This document shows, piece after piece, positions 38,391 to 54,372 of a DNA stretch of 64,000 nucleotides. The translations under genes and the position numbers were made by a program. Location: contig CM075855.1 of assembly GCA_037975125.1 (NCBI GenBank), positions 107,725,912 through 107,789,911 on the forward strand, read 5' to 3'. The DNA is from Latrodectus hesperus. Its lineage: Eukaryota; Arthropoda; Arachnida; Araneae; Theridiidae. Every line of letters begins with the position of its first letter. Position 1 is the first letter of the stretch. Below the pieces are notes generated by a model. The model had not been told where the DNA came from. It saw only the letters and a list, made by a program, of their open reading frames with translations, and searched no databases.

Positions 38391-39130
38391 TGCACTGCTG
38401 AGCCACCGTAAATGCAACACCCTGAAGGATGCATGCAAATAACATGCATTAGCGGGGGAGGGATATGCAAATGAGTAGAATTTCAGCACAGGCGCACATC
38501 ATGCGCGCCTGTTGCTCCACTTCAAAGCGCTATTTAAGACTTGGAGATTTTGACCGTTTCAAGTGTGGCAATTGTGTTTTTCTAGTTTTTTTTTTTAAAA
38601 GATCAATTATGCCTTGTAGAAAACAGCGATCACTTTTTGATCAAGTATCTGACTTCGACAGAGGAAAGATAGTGGCATAACGAGATTGTGGATTGACTTT
38701 CATGGAAGTCGGTAGTCGTGTTGGACGAAACCAAACAACTGTAATGCGGATATGTGATCGTTGGATGCAGAAGGGTTCGACGGACTGACATGTTCGATCG
38801 CATCCACCTCAATGCAACACTCCACGTGAGGACAGGTAAACTGTGCACACGGCAATGACGGATCTCACAGCCACATCACGAACTATGGCCCAGCACATTC
38901 AATCTGTAACGCATCATCCAGTGTTTGCGCTTACCATTCGACGCCGTTTACAGCAGAGTGGTCTGTCAGTAAGTTGTCCATTACTTCGTCTACCCTTGAC
39001 GCTGAACCACAGACATCTCCACCGTCAATGGTATGATGAAAATAGGATGTGGGCGGCAAAAAGATTGAAATTGTCTTTACTCACGAGTTGCATTTCAGTC
39101 TGCAACACATAATCGTGGTTATTACATTGC
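38391..39130 (+). pseudogene. Tc1-like element fragment, N-terminal part
   Basis: A degraded TIR-like start (CACTGCTGAGCCACCGTAAA) lies at about 38391. The frame from 38610 gives MPCRKQRSLFDQVSDFDRGK, the Tc1 helix-turn-helix start. Stops follow, then TATSRTMAQHIQ and RRRLQQSGLSV. It ends near the first catalytic block, with FTHEL in place of FTDES. Confidence 0.75.
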
Positions 39131-39727
39131 ACAGACTAAGCTGCTGCAAAATATTAACTGAATCAGCAGATTGCAATCTGTAATACTTTAAATATTCTAC
39201 ACTTTATCACCTACAGCAAATGTTAAATGTTCAATAGGATTTCAGGCATATGTGATCTTAACTATCTGCGTGTAGACAATGCAGTCCTTTGGTATTGCGA
39301 AAATGCAATGTTACATTAAAGCACACAGTTAAAGCATGAGGGAGTTACTAGAACTTATTGAAAATCTGTCTCAGTTATTTGCTCTTTTTTATACTCTTCT
39401 ACTGAAACTTAATTATATATGCTTGCATATTTGTGTTATAAACTACTTATATCGTCTGCTATGACCATCATCAAGATAAGTAATTTGTATTTTTTAACAA
39501 GGTTACTTGGAGTGTTAGGATAATCTATTTTCATAATTTTATTGCAATATTTACCTCATGTCATCTCCCATAGTGAAAATTTTGTAAATGTTTTGCTGTT
39601 GATGTTATATTTCTGTCAAATTATTAATTTCAAATATGAGAGACCTATTGAAATTCAATTTTGTTATCAAATTTCGTGACAATTCTGTCACACCAGATGT
39701 ATTACGTGATGGAGCTATACCTGATAA

Positions 39728-39990
39728 CCTAAGGTACAGAAATTGTCTTTACTGACGAGTCCCGCTGCTGTCAGCAACACCAAAATGGTCGCATTCGAGT
39801 CTGGAGACACTGTAGATACTGAACACTGGGAGAGAGATCTCCGGGTATTATGATATGGTGCAGCATTGGATATCACTGTTGCGCTCCTCTAGTACGCATA
39901 CTGATACTGTAAACAGCCAGAGCTACGTCTCCAAGGTGTTCGAGATCTCTTGTCTTTCTTGGTGTTGCAATTTAAATGGCCAGCAGTGTA
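39728..39990 (+). pseudogene. Second Tc1-like fragment, catalytic part
   Basis: Begins EIVFTDESRCCQQHQNGRIR and continues WRHC, then GIMIWCSIGYH, all Tc1 blocks, with stops. It re-starts at the same block where the fragment at 38391 ends, after about 600 bp of unrelated sequence. Confidence 0.7.
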
Positions 39991-40094
39991 TCTATAAAAT
40001 CCGTTCATATCAATATGCAACGGTGTCAACAAATTGTTTTTCAATTACAATCTATATCAATATGTTAAATACATGATTTTACCATGGTTTTGTC

Positions 40095-40380
40095 GCCGCC
40101 CGCCCTGTTTAGTGGTCACAGAAACTACAGAAAGGGAGGTCCTGGGTTCGAATCCCGGTTCGGGCATGGATGTACTTTCTCTCTCTATCTATCCTGTCTT
40201 TGTCCTTTCCTGGTATGAATGAGGTGTGAATGGTTGCCTACCCGATAAACGGGTCCCTATGGCATCTGTGTACTGAAGAAGTCGGACTCTACACCAAAAT
40301 AGGGTTCAGTTAAAAAACTGGAGCAGCGCACCCCATATTGTCAGCCTAGATGGCAAACGACAACAACAACAACAACAACA
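40095..40380 (+). mobile_element. SINE-1 copy e
   Basis: Full-length with a long (CAA)n tail and a perfect 14-bp TSD ACCATGGTTTTGTC at 40081-40094 and 40381-40394, indicating a young insertion. Confidence 0.92.
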
Positions 40381-40394
40381 ACCATGGTTTTGTC

Positions 40395-42025
40395 ACAATA
40401 TGAATAAAGTTTTAAAAATAAAAAACTTAAAACATAATATATTTTTCTTAATCAACTAAAAGTAAATGAAAATTTATAGTGAAAAGTGGTTCAGTATTTC
40501 GCAAGTAAATATGATTTTACTGAAAATTTCTGTGAAAACTGTATTTTTTAAATATGGATCTGTATTATTTAATGAAATACAGATTTGCGTGTTTCTTTAC
40601 TTTTAGTACTTCTTTTTATGAAGTTTTTGAAGGATAAATCCGTTTCTGCATACATGAAAAATCTTCATATATTCGTATAACCACGCGGAACAATTAACCA
40701 GAATTTACTTTTGGACTGAAGTATTCTTGTTTTTCAGCGTATTTCTGGCAGTTAGAATTAAATTATTGTTTCCAAGTTCTGTATTTTTATAATTATCAGC
40801 CGTAATTCATTAAATAAAAATAAATCAGTTTCGTACTGTTAGTGATCCTAAACTCCATAGCTTTTCTAAACCATTAATTGAATAAATTGTGTTCATAGTT
40901 ACAACATATAATTATCGTGGTTGAATCAGGATTTTCAATTCATTTAACTTAGTTTTAGAATGGGGGTGATAAATTTTGCTCTCTATCTTTTTAACTATTG
41001 AGTGTTTGTTTCTTTCGTTCCAGTTTGGGTAACGATTACGCAACTTTATTGCAATTCTTATTAGTTTAAAACATCCATGAAGTAAGATAACATTGCTTCG
41101 ACTTCACATCGTATGGCGTCGTAAATCCAACTTGTTTACGAATTTTCTGCCCGGCTTAAATCTCATTCTGCGAATGGCAGCAAAAAGGCGAAATTCATCT
41201 TCGGATGTATGAGTATCTCCGACGATGAGAAAAAATCTATTCATTATTTTTACCAGCAGTATTTTTTAATTATGATTTTTTCAGTTTGTAAAAGTTTTCG
41301 AAATCATGAAAACTGCAAGTTGTTCTAGATAATTTGTTTTCAAATTTTCAATTCTTTAATGATATTGATTCCTAAATTAAGCATATTGAAAATGCGTTTT
41401 GATTTCGAAATTGAAAACATTTTCTCAATTTGTCCAATTTTGGAATCAATATTGCTGAAGAACAGAAGAAAAGACAAAAGGAAAAAGGCAAGACATAATA
41501 TACACTTCACGGTTAGTTTAAATCGGCTAGGACGATTTTTTTAATACTTTTAAAATATATTTTGTATACACACACATTTTTGAGCATAGTTTTTTTCTAG
41601 AAGTAAGAAATGTTAGGGTAATTTTTTCAAAATTCTGTATTTAACTCTTATAAGCCTATGAAAAAACAATTTATTAATTTAATAAAGCCGATTTGAACAG
41701 TAAAATTAACATAGAATTCAAGCATGAAATAGTTATGTATGTTAATATTGAAATATAATTAATAAATAATATGATAGGAATAAAATAAATGGCAGAAATC
41801 GGGAATGGGTCACAAAAATGCAAAATATTTAATGTTTACAAAATTTTCATTTCTAATGGAAATTTATAAATTTATGTTGCAAACTATATTTTGCACAGCT
41901 TTGAATCTATATTTTTTTGCAATCTATATTTTGTACAACTTTGTTGATACAACCTACTGCCACAGTAGATTACATAAACAAAACCAAATTTTTTAATCAA
42001 ACTACTGTTACAGTAACGGTTGACG

Positions 42026-42029
<4 letters not shown>
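40395..42029 (+). other. Gene B intron, nothing recognised
   Basis: AT-rich. No supported exon or repeat. Confidence 0.5.

Positions 42030-42103
<74 letters not shown>
42030..42103. repeat. (AT)n microsatellite
   Basis: About 74 bp of TA dinucleotides. Confidence 0.95.
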
Positions 42104-44206
<2,103 letters not shown>

Positions 44207-44300
44207 ATTTCCTGAAAAATGTCAATATGTGACTAATTTAATGTCGTTTTGTCACTTGCGACCTCATTATTGTGAAAGAGCAGACATGTCGAACTTTATG
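44207..44300 (+). CDS. DEG/ENaC gene B, exon B2
   Basis: The acceptor TCACAG ends at 44206 and the donor GTAAGT starts at 44301. The first A completes the proline begun by exon B1 (CC+A), followed by 31 complete codons: FPEKCQYVTNLMSFC, then HLRPHYCERADMSNFM. The FC-x4-PHYC pattern and both splice phases match exon A2 of gene A. The exon is too short to stand out as an ORF, and it is placed by the phase chain and the paralogue comparison. Confidence 0.78.
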
Positions 44301-46347
44301 GTAAGTCTAACAAGAGCATTACTTTCACTTTGATCTAAGTACTATAAATTTATTCATATTTCTGTCAATGTCTTAATTGAGATTTAATTCTAAATTAAAA
44401 TTTATTCCATTGATAATTAATTTTAAATAATGTTTATAACTGTCTTAATGTATTTTATAGCAACGTTTTTAAAAATATTTTCAGAATTTATATTTCAAAA
44501 GAACACCATGTTTTAAAATTTAAATAAAAAATAATTTTACAATTAATATTTTGGTACTTTTGTAAGATATCTCGTTGATATTTTTCTACAAAAAATTATG
44601 TCGTCGAATTCTGCAAATTCTAATATTTTTTTTTCAAAATGTAAAGGGAAATAGTTTACTAATATTTTCATTATAACAAATTAAAAAACTTTATTTGGAA
44701 TTTAAATGGAACTAAATCACATCATTAAACGACATATATTTTTTCACAGATATGGTCGATATGATAATATGCAAGCACCAATATATTTCCTCGATTTTTA
44801 GTAACATATAAATATTTTCATGAATAGTAGAAAATAAGGTCACTATTATGAATTGCATCACGTTTTAACAATTTCCTCAAAAAATGCATGCTATCAAAAG
44901 TTGCAATTAGATGACTTAAAAGAACCAAAATATCAGAAAAACATTAATATTTTAAAATGTTTATCATTTTCGGTAGTTATAATGAATCATAATATTCCTT
45001 TTAACTTTGGTTCAGTATATCATACAATGGTATATTTTTCATACTGTTGATATACCTAAATCGCAGCTTTCGATTTAAGCCCACTTCGAGATAGTATTAA
45101 AGTACTAAGTGGCACTTAAATATAAGAACTATTAAACAGAAAGCCGGAGCTCAAACATTAAACTATTAACTCAACAAATTTAAGAATGACATTAAAACTT
45201 CAATGCTACCATGCATTACGTTAGTGCACACAAATATCAAATAATTTATGTGACGAATGTTTACATAAAAGCAACACTTTTCTTTAATGAATTTCAAAAT
45301 GTTTTTAATTTCCACTTAAATTATTCCAACAAAATATATGAGTCATTTCTATATAAATATATAAATGTACATAGCTATATACGCTGTGAATGGTTTGTCA
45401 TCTTATTTTAATTCAAAAAAATCAAGTAATGTCAATAAAAGCCATTCGATTTCTAAGAAATCTTGCTTTAATTGTAAATTGATGGCCTCAAAGTTAAAGT
45501 ACTGATGATAAATGATGTTAGAAAAGTTATTATTCACAAAGAAAGTTGATGATGTCTGATTAGATGAATGCCATCATTCGTAAAGAATTCCACTTTTCAT
45601 TCATAATGACAAGTGTTAATGAGGAAACGATGGGGTCAGCAGCCTCAGACATCATTTGTTAACATGTGAGGTTACACTTTAGAACATGTAGTGCTAACAT
45701 ACAGTGTTTTACATATGTTAGAAAGCTCTAACATATACTGCAGAAATAGAGTTCGGGAAACAATCGCAAGTGACAGCTCATAGTTTTTAGTAATACAGTT
45801 GTATTTTTATCATGTGCTTATCAACAATACTTTACTTTTCGCACATATGGTACGATCATACGGAATTGCAATTTGTAGAATGACATTATGTAAATAACGG
45901 GTAGTCTTATCATACGTAATGCTACAGTAATGCATCTCTATTCACTTTTACTTTCTTACGCTCATTGACAATATTATCATTTTTCTTCTAGCTTAAAATT
46001 CGGTTTTATAGTTGAGCAACAAGCAAATCATATACTTTTGGGGTGTCGTTACAATGTTTTCGAAATTACTTTCAAGAAGCTTTTCGGTTCCTAAACTTGT
46101 TCTTTAGACAATTTTGATGTAAAATGAAATCCGTTCAATATATCTGCATTGGCAACAAAATCAACAAGAAAGAAACTGATTAATTAATTAAATCTGTGTA
46201 ATATCTATAGTTTCTGCATTTAATACCATGAGAAGTAGTTTTACTAAAGCCCAAATTTCTTAATTGCAGTGGGTTAATTAAACATTCTTTCCTTTTCATC
46301 ATCGGTTTACCTAAAAGAACAAAACAATTATTGAATTTATTTTGGAA

Positions 46348-46349
<2 letters not shown>
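44301..46349 (+). other. Gene B intron, nothing recognised
   Basis: AT-rich. Short frames at 44853 and 45211 have no motif. Confidence 0.5.

Positions 46350-46421
<72 letters not shown>
46350..46421. repeat. (AT)n microsatellite, left part of a split tract
   Basis: About 72 bp of TA dinucleotides that end exactly at the rosa-like element. A further tract follows the adjoining Tc1 at 49081. Confidence 0.95.
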
Positions 46422-46422
<1 letters not shown>

Positions 46423-46425
<3 letters not shown>

Positions 46426-47664
46426 TATGTCCACTAAAGTCCCTTGCCACCCTCTTAACTTCGGAATTGCTGCAACTATATTTATAAAAGTGGTGTCTAA
46501 GTATAGTAAAGTAGCCATGCGCTACTGAATGAAACAGACTACTGCGCCACCTGGTGGAAAACTGCGGAGTTAGCATTCCTATCTTGAAAACGGAACAATA
46601 TAGAGAGAAAAAGTGATTTACAAAGTTGTAGAGCATCCTCGATTTAGTACTAAAAGATACTTTGTAGGCATTAATGTGAAGAATGCAACGGTTAAAACGC
46701 ACATTTGTTGCTTCGTGCTGTGACGTGACAAAACGATTTAAGAAAGGGGAAAAGAACAAATAGTTATAACAATATACTTTATTTAAGATGTTCAAACTTC
46801 TCACCGTCAGCTTCAATGCACATTTGGATCCTCGCTTGAAGATAACGTTGCAAACGTTGGAACCATAATTTGTCGTTTAAGGTCCTGCAATTTTTGTGGA
46901 TGAGTCGCATACACCTGCTGTTTCAAGTATCCCGAAAGGAAAAAGTCCAGTGGAGTCAGATCAGGAGAACGTGGAGGCCACTCTTCGAAATCACCATACC
47001 CTAGTATTTGGTTGCCAAATTGCTTGACGAGGTACTGCTTCACTGGAGATGTCTAGTGAGCAGGCGTCCCGTCATGTTGAAACCATAGATTTTTAAGATT
47101 AAACAACGGCAGCCTCTCCACGAAATCGGGTTTTACCAAGGTTGTCTCTTTTATAGCTGTTTCAGGTAAACAGGCATGACGTTTTTTACGTAATTGCATA
47201 CTTCATACAAATTGTTGGAATTATTTTTAATACTTCGGTTTTTCCCATTTAGAAATAAAAGTGAAAAATGTTATCACGAAAATGTAAATCATTTTCTTTC
47301 ACGGCTAGCGGTGAAAGAAAACGATTTTTTGTTTTTTTCAAATATGCACACATACGAAGTACCGCGTCACAGCACGAAACAACAAATGCGCGTTTTAACC
47401 ATTGTATTCTTCACATTAATGTTTACAAGCTATCTTTTCGTACTAAATCCAGGATGCTCTACAACTTTGTAGATCACTTTTTCTCTATCTCATTCCGTTT
47501 TCAAGATAGGAATGCTAACTCCGCAGTTTTCCACCAGGTGGAGTAGTAGTCTGTTTCATTTAGTAACGCATGGCTATTTTACTATTCCTAGACACCACTT
47601 TTATGAATATAGCAGCAGCCGTTCCGAAGTTAAGAGGGTTGCAAGGGACTTTAGTGCACATACT
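46423..47664 (-). mobile_element. rosa-like (DD41D) Tc1/mariner element
   Basis: TIRs of about 50 bp (CAGTATGTCCACTAAAGTCC at the left, its counterpart at 47610-47664 at the right) bound 1,242 bp. The transposase is on the minus strand and broken. Confidence 0.82.
46813..47100 (-). pseudogene. DD41D transposase C-terminal region, one stop
   Basis: Minus strand: WFQHDGTPAH, a stop, then VKQYLVKQFGNQILGYG, EEWPPRSPDLTPLDFFLSG. Counting the stop, 41 residues separate the D of QHDG from the final D of TPLD, the spacing of the rosa/VIS-type branch. Upstream parts are too decayed to follow. Confidence 0.75.
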
Positions 47665-47671
47665 ATATATA

Positions 47672-49080
47672 CACTACTGGCCATTAAAATTGTTACACCA
47701 GGAAAGCAGCACACCACACACGTGAAATTTGCATGACATATAGAACTTGCTGAGATATGCAAATGATTAGATTTTCAGCGCATTCATACAAACCAGGCGA
47801 CAGTAGCGACATCTACAATGTGTATAAAACCAGAGATTTGACAGCAGTTTTCTCATACTCAATTTCCGTTTCAACGTTGCTTTCGACAAAGAAAGTTGTT
47901 GTAATGCCTCGTGTAAGAAGAAGAAATGCCTATCAGCACGTGTCTGACTTTGATCGAGGAAGGATTATAGCCTACCGGGATTGCGGTTTATCGTACCGCA
48001 GTATTGCTGCTCACGTCGGTCGAGACCCCATGACTGTTAGCAGAATATGGAATCGATGGGTTCAGGACAATCATACGGAACGTCATGCAGGATCTCAGCA
48101 ACTCCCCATCACTAACAGCAGAGAAGACAGACATCTTATCCGCATGGTCACAAGGGATCGTACAGCCACGTCACGAACCCTGTGTCGAGAAATGGAGTCA
48201 TTTGCAAATGCGACAAGTTTCTGCTCGAACAGTTCGACGATGTTTGCAGCAGCATGGATTGTCTGCACGGCGACCATGGCTTCGGCTACCATTGACGCTG
48301 CGTCACAGACAGGAGCGCCTTCAATGGTTTGATCAGCGATGAATCTGGACGCGAGAATGGCATCACGTCATCTTTACAGATGAATCGCGGTTCTGTATAC
48401 AAGACCATGATGGCAGCATCCGTGTTTGGAGGCATCGTGGAGAACGCGCATTGCCAGCTTGCATTGGACATCGCCATACTGGCCCATATGCTGGAGTGAT
48501 GGTATGGGGTGACATTGGATACACGTCCCGATCACCTCTTGTTCGCATTACCGGTACTTTAAACAGCAATCGTTACATTTCCGATATGTTAAGGCCCGTG
48601 GCTCTGCCCTATCTTCGAGGCCTCCCTAATGCTTTGTTTCAATAGGATAATGCACGACCGCATGTTGGCCGTACTGTTCTGAACTTCCTTGATGCAGAAC
48701 TGGTTCGACTGTTACCCTGGCCAGCACGTTCTCCTGATCTGTCACCAATTGAGAACGTGTGGACAATGGTTGCTGAGCGATTGGTACGCCATCACTCACC
48801 ATCCACTACTGTCGATGAACTGTGGCATAGTGTTGAAGCTGCATGGACTGAGATCCCCGTACATGCCATACAATCTCTGTTTGACTCCATGCCTAGGCGG
48901 ATAAATGCTGTTATTGCAGCCAGAGGTGGCTGCTCTGGGTACTGATTTCTCAAGATCTATACATCCTAATTTCCAGTAAACCTAATCACTTGTTCTTTCC
49001 ACTATAATGTATGTGTCCAATAAATATCGTTCTGTTATTTGCATTCCCTCTTGGTGTAGCAATTTTAATGGCCAGTAGTG
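47672..49080 (+). mobile_element. Tc1 (DD34E) element, nearly intact
   Basis: The element is 1,409 bp with TIRs CACTACTGGCCATTAAAATT and its reverse complement ending at 49080, flanked by TA. It begins 8 bp after the end of the rosa-like element and ends in (AT)n. Confidence 0.92.
47904..48944 (+). pseudogene. Tc1 transposase with one frameshift and two stops
   Basis: The ATG at 47904 gives MPRVRRRNAYQHVSDFDRGR and the two helix-turn-helix domains. The frame shifts near 48205, continuing VSARTVRRCLQQHGLSARR. An in-frame TGA follows DQR at about 48340, then HHVIFTDESRF, GVMVWGDIGY and LPNALFQ, a TAG at 48643-48645, and DNARPHVGRTV, SPDLSPIENVW, MPRRINAVIAARGG. The aspartate of DNARPH and the glutamate of PIENVW are 34 apart (DD34E). 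All catalytic residues remain; only three lesions block the full-length product. Confidence 0.9.
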
Positions 49081-50928
<1,848 letters not shown>

Positions 50929-51035
50929 ATTACTAAAGAACCGAGTATTGATTTTGATGAAGATGATGATAAAAGAAAAATGCTGGATCAACTTATTGAT
51001 ACCAATTCAGACTCATTCATTCTATTAAATGAACA
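50929..51035 (+). CDS. DEG/ENaC gene B, exon B3
   Basis: The acceptor TAATAG ends at 50928 and the donor GTAAGT starts at 51036. It has 35 codons plus two bases. Phase-0 entry follows the complete end of exon B2, and the trailing CA is completed by the T of exon B4. The protein, starting ITKEPSIDFDEDDDKRKMLD, is acidic and then hydrophobic (SFILLNEQ). It is poorly conserved with exon A3 but equal in phase and order. The aspartate-rich run is notable in a surface-exposed finger region. Support is mainly structural. Confidence 0.62.
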
Positions 51036-52048
51036 GTAAGTATATAGTTATTGACACATAATAAGTTTAAAAAAAGAGCTTCAATCTCCTCTGTAGCTGT
51101 AGACATTGCTTTAAATTGGAAAATACTATTGAAAAATAAAAACATTAAATATGCGCGTAACATTGTGATTCTTCAAATGTAACGGGAAAATTATACTAAA
51201 TTACCAACTTAGATTCGTTATACAATGTATAACTGAATTGTAATTTTCAATTGTGAAACAAATATTTTCAAGAATGTTATTAACATTAAAACTATAATGG
51301 ATAATTTACAAGTGTCTGTCTTTAAAATACATTTCACTTATATTATGATTTTGAATTAATAAAATTCCTTGAATGTTTCATAAATACATCTAGAAATCTT
51401 TTTAGATATCTAGAGACCTTTTTATATAATTAAGATTATTTACTCATGTACATTAAAAACTATTTCTAAGCCAAATTAATTTTTTTATAATAATATAGTC
51501 TGAAATATAAATTTTAAATGTACATTTTTGTGCCTTCGCTTCAAAAATATAGAATTGCATGATTCTTTTTTTTATATCTTGATTAGTAAAATTTGCTGAA
51601 AACTTTTTAATACCTCCTAAAATCTTTTATACTAAGAAAGTAGTTAAACTGATTAAAAATTTTATAATAAAAGAAGTCTAATACTTTAGACACATCTTTT
51701 TAATTACTTGCACAAATTCACCATTAAAACATTATTTTTGAATTAACTTCTTGTCTTAAGTATAGTTAGAAAGATCATCTCTAGATAGTAATTAAAATGA
51801 TGATTTAATAAAGAAGAAATTCTTTTTTTCTTTTCGAATATGCTGAATCATGTATACATTGTCACTTATATTGAAATTTCTAGTTTGACAGCAGATTTTT
51901 TAGTGTAATTTAAACTCTTAATGTCACAATTTAGAGTTTAAATTCTATTCAAATAACACCTCATTCTACATACATGTCTATCTGGATGCGTACTTGTGAG
52001 GTTTCCGAGTTTCCTCCCTTGAAATATGTGAATACTAATTGCTGTCTT
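51036..52048 (+). other. Gene B intron, nothing recognised
   Basis: AT-rich, no supported feature. Confidence 0.5.
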
Positions 52049-52327
52049 GAAGCCCGGTGGCTTAGTCACAGCGTTTCACGCTCCCATTACACAGATCCGA
52101 GGTTCGATCCTCGGGCTGGGCAAGGTTGACTCAGCCTTTCATCCCTTCAGTGGGTCGATTAACTGAGTACCAAGCATGCTTGGGAACTAAACACTGGGGA
52201 GTCTTACGTTAGGCTGACCACCTAATCGGGACATATGTTTCACACCCCAGGGCCTACGGTCATGAAAACAGTTATGGGCAACGTAGGCCTTGGCCCACAT
52301 GGGCTGTCATGCCATAGAGTTTAGTTT
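52049..52327 (+). mobile_element. SINE-2 copy, full length
   Basis: The head AGCCCGGTGGCTTAGTCACA and box B GAGGTTCGATCC are intact. The body has one copy of the 65-bp unit. Flanking AATTGCTGTCTT/AATTACTATCTT looks like a diverged 12-bp TSD. Confidence 0.87.
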
Positions 52328-53260
52328 AATTACTATCTTTTTTTTAAGTTCTTCCAGAAAAATGTGATGGAAAATAAAATGATGTAAAATAATTAAGATA
52401 TTAGAGTGTCCACTACACTGAATCAAAAATAAGTACTTTTTTCTTGTTTATTATTGTCATTATTTGTTATTTTTACACCAAATTTTATTATTTTCATAAA
52501 TTTGTTTCATTTTTTCGTTTTCACAAGATATTTTGCTTTAGTATTTTTTATTTAGTTTTACCAATTACAAATATTAAAAAATTGATTTACGATTATAAAA
52601 TCATTTCAAGTGATGAAGAAAAGAATAAAAAATTAATGAAGTAAGGAAACGCTTATAATTCAAACAAAAGTGATTTCTATATTATTTTAAATGGATATAT
52701 TTATTAGCATATTAATCCTTTCTATAATTATGTAAATTTGTTTTGCACACAGATTGTTAAGTCAATATTAACTTCTATAAAAACATTCAAAAAATAATTA
52801 GCCATCCATAAAAGCAGAATTGCCAAACGTCATCACATTAAGTTGGGGTAAAAACAAATAAATAACGAGTATAGCAAATTCAGAAATACATTGTTTTTTT
52901 AAATCAAAGTTGTCTGCCTTCAATTTATTGACATATTGTTATATTTAAAATGAAACAACCGAAATTCATATTGTCGAATATTTGTGTCATTTCTGTATAT
53001 TTTAGAAATTATCAGGAATTGCAATGTGTGTGTGTGCCATCTATTTCTTAATATTATTAAGTATTATCAGCAATTACATTTTTGTGTTTGTAACCTATCA
53101 CAAAGCAAAGTAAAAGCGCATGCGCAATAAAATCAAGATTTATTTACTTACCTTTCTGGAGAATCAAATGTATAACAACAATGGAGATGGTAATTAAAAC
53201 AATTCATATTTAATTGTCTCATATTTTTTTATCTAAATAATGTTTTATTTTGTTTTGCAG
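52328..53260 (+). other. Gene B intron, nothing recognised
   Basis: AT-rich. Short (TG)n at about 53023-53034. Confidence 0.5.
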
Positions 53261-53371
53261 TTCTAACTTCAGAGAGGATTATATAGGACCATTTTTCATA
53301 AACTCAGCTCTTCCTTGTTACATTCTTCATTCTCGAGCATTTAACAATATGGAACCCAATAATATAAAGTT
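53261..53371 (+). CDS. DEG/ENaC gene B, exon B4, cut by the assembly gap
   Basis: The acceptor TTTTGCAG ends at 53260. One base completes a histidine from exon B3, then SNFREDYIGPFFINSALPCY, ILHSRAFNN and MEPNNIK run into the gap. GPFF and PCYIL align with GPFF...IPCFIL of exon A4, with the same entry phase, so it is the paralogous exon. The donor and the rest of the gene (thumb, TM2) are not in the window. Confidence 0.78.
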
Positions 53372-53871
53372 NNNNNNNNNNNNNNNNNNNNNNNNNNNNN
53401 NNNNNNNNNNNNNNNNNNNNNNNNNNNNNNNNNNNNNNNNNNNNNNNNNNNNNNNNNNNNNNNNNNNNNNNNNNNNNNNNNNNNNNNNNNNNNNNNNNNN
53501 NNNNNNNNNNNNNNNNNNNNNNNNNNNNNNNNNNNNNNNNNNNNNNNNNNNNNNNNNNNNNNNNNNNNNNNNNNNNNNNNNNNNNNNNNNNNNNNNNNNN
53601 NNNNNNNNNNNNNNNNNNNNNNNNNNNNNNNNNNNNNNNNNNNNNNNNNNNNNNNNNNNNNNNNNNNNNNNNNNNNNNNNNNNNNNNNNNNNNNNNNNNN
53701 NNNNNNNNNNNNNNNNNNNNNNNNNNNNNNNNNNNNNNNNNNNNNNNNNNNNNNNNNNNNNNNNNNNNNNNNNNNNNNNNNNNNNNNNNNNNNNNNNNNN
53801 NNNNNNNNNNNNNNNNNNNNNNNNNNNNNNNNNNNNNNNNNNNNNNNNNNNNNNNNNNNNNNNNNNNNNNN
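53372..53871. other. Assembly gap, exactly 500 N
   Basis: A run of 500 undetermined bases. The round number is a placeholder for unknown distance, of the kind inserted by scaffolding software. The order and orientation of what follows therefore depend on scaffolding, not on read-through. Confidence 0.97.
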
Positions 53872-54269
53872 TGCTTTTATTTTTAACTATATAAACAATA
53901 CTAAGACTATTATAGTTCCTTTTTTGAATTAATACTTCAAAGTTCACGATTTTTTTCTTGCTATTTTTCGTAACTAAGCGTCCTTATCAATGGAAACTAT
54001 TTGAATTAAAGTAGGAAATTCCAATTTCAAAAGTAAATTAGAAAATAATTTTAATTTGTTATAAAATTTCACATAAAAATTTGTAAGAAATTCAATATAT
54101 AATTTAAATAAGTAGCATTGTGAAGCATATAACGAACAAATTTCCTGAAATGTAAAATTGGCAAAATTTGGTACCAAATGCAGCCAAAAAGATGATTTAA
54201 CTTAGAAACTGGTTAACTTGTAAATTTAAGTATTTTCCTTTTCTAAATTTTAGGTTTTTCTAAAAAATT

Positions 54270-54372
54270 TTTAACTTTTTATTATTATTTTTTATTTTAT
54301 TTTATTTTATTTATTTATTTTTATTTTTTTATTTTATTTATTTATTTATTTATTTATTTATTTTTTTTTTTG
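54270..54372. repeat. (TTTA)n/(TTTTA)n expansion specific to arm 2
   Basis: About 90 bp of TTTA and TTTTA units, where arm 1 has only a short run of AAT trinucleotides near 17820. Confidence 0.85.

Noticed and set aside
53250..53947. Frames of over 200 codons across the gap
   Set aside because: Almost entirely undetermined bases. Only the first part (exon B4) is real coding sequence.
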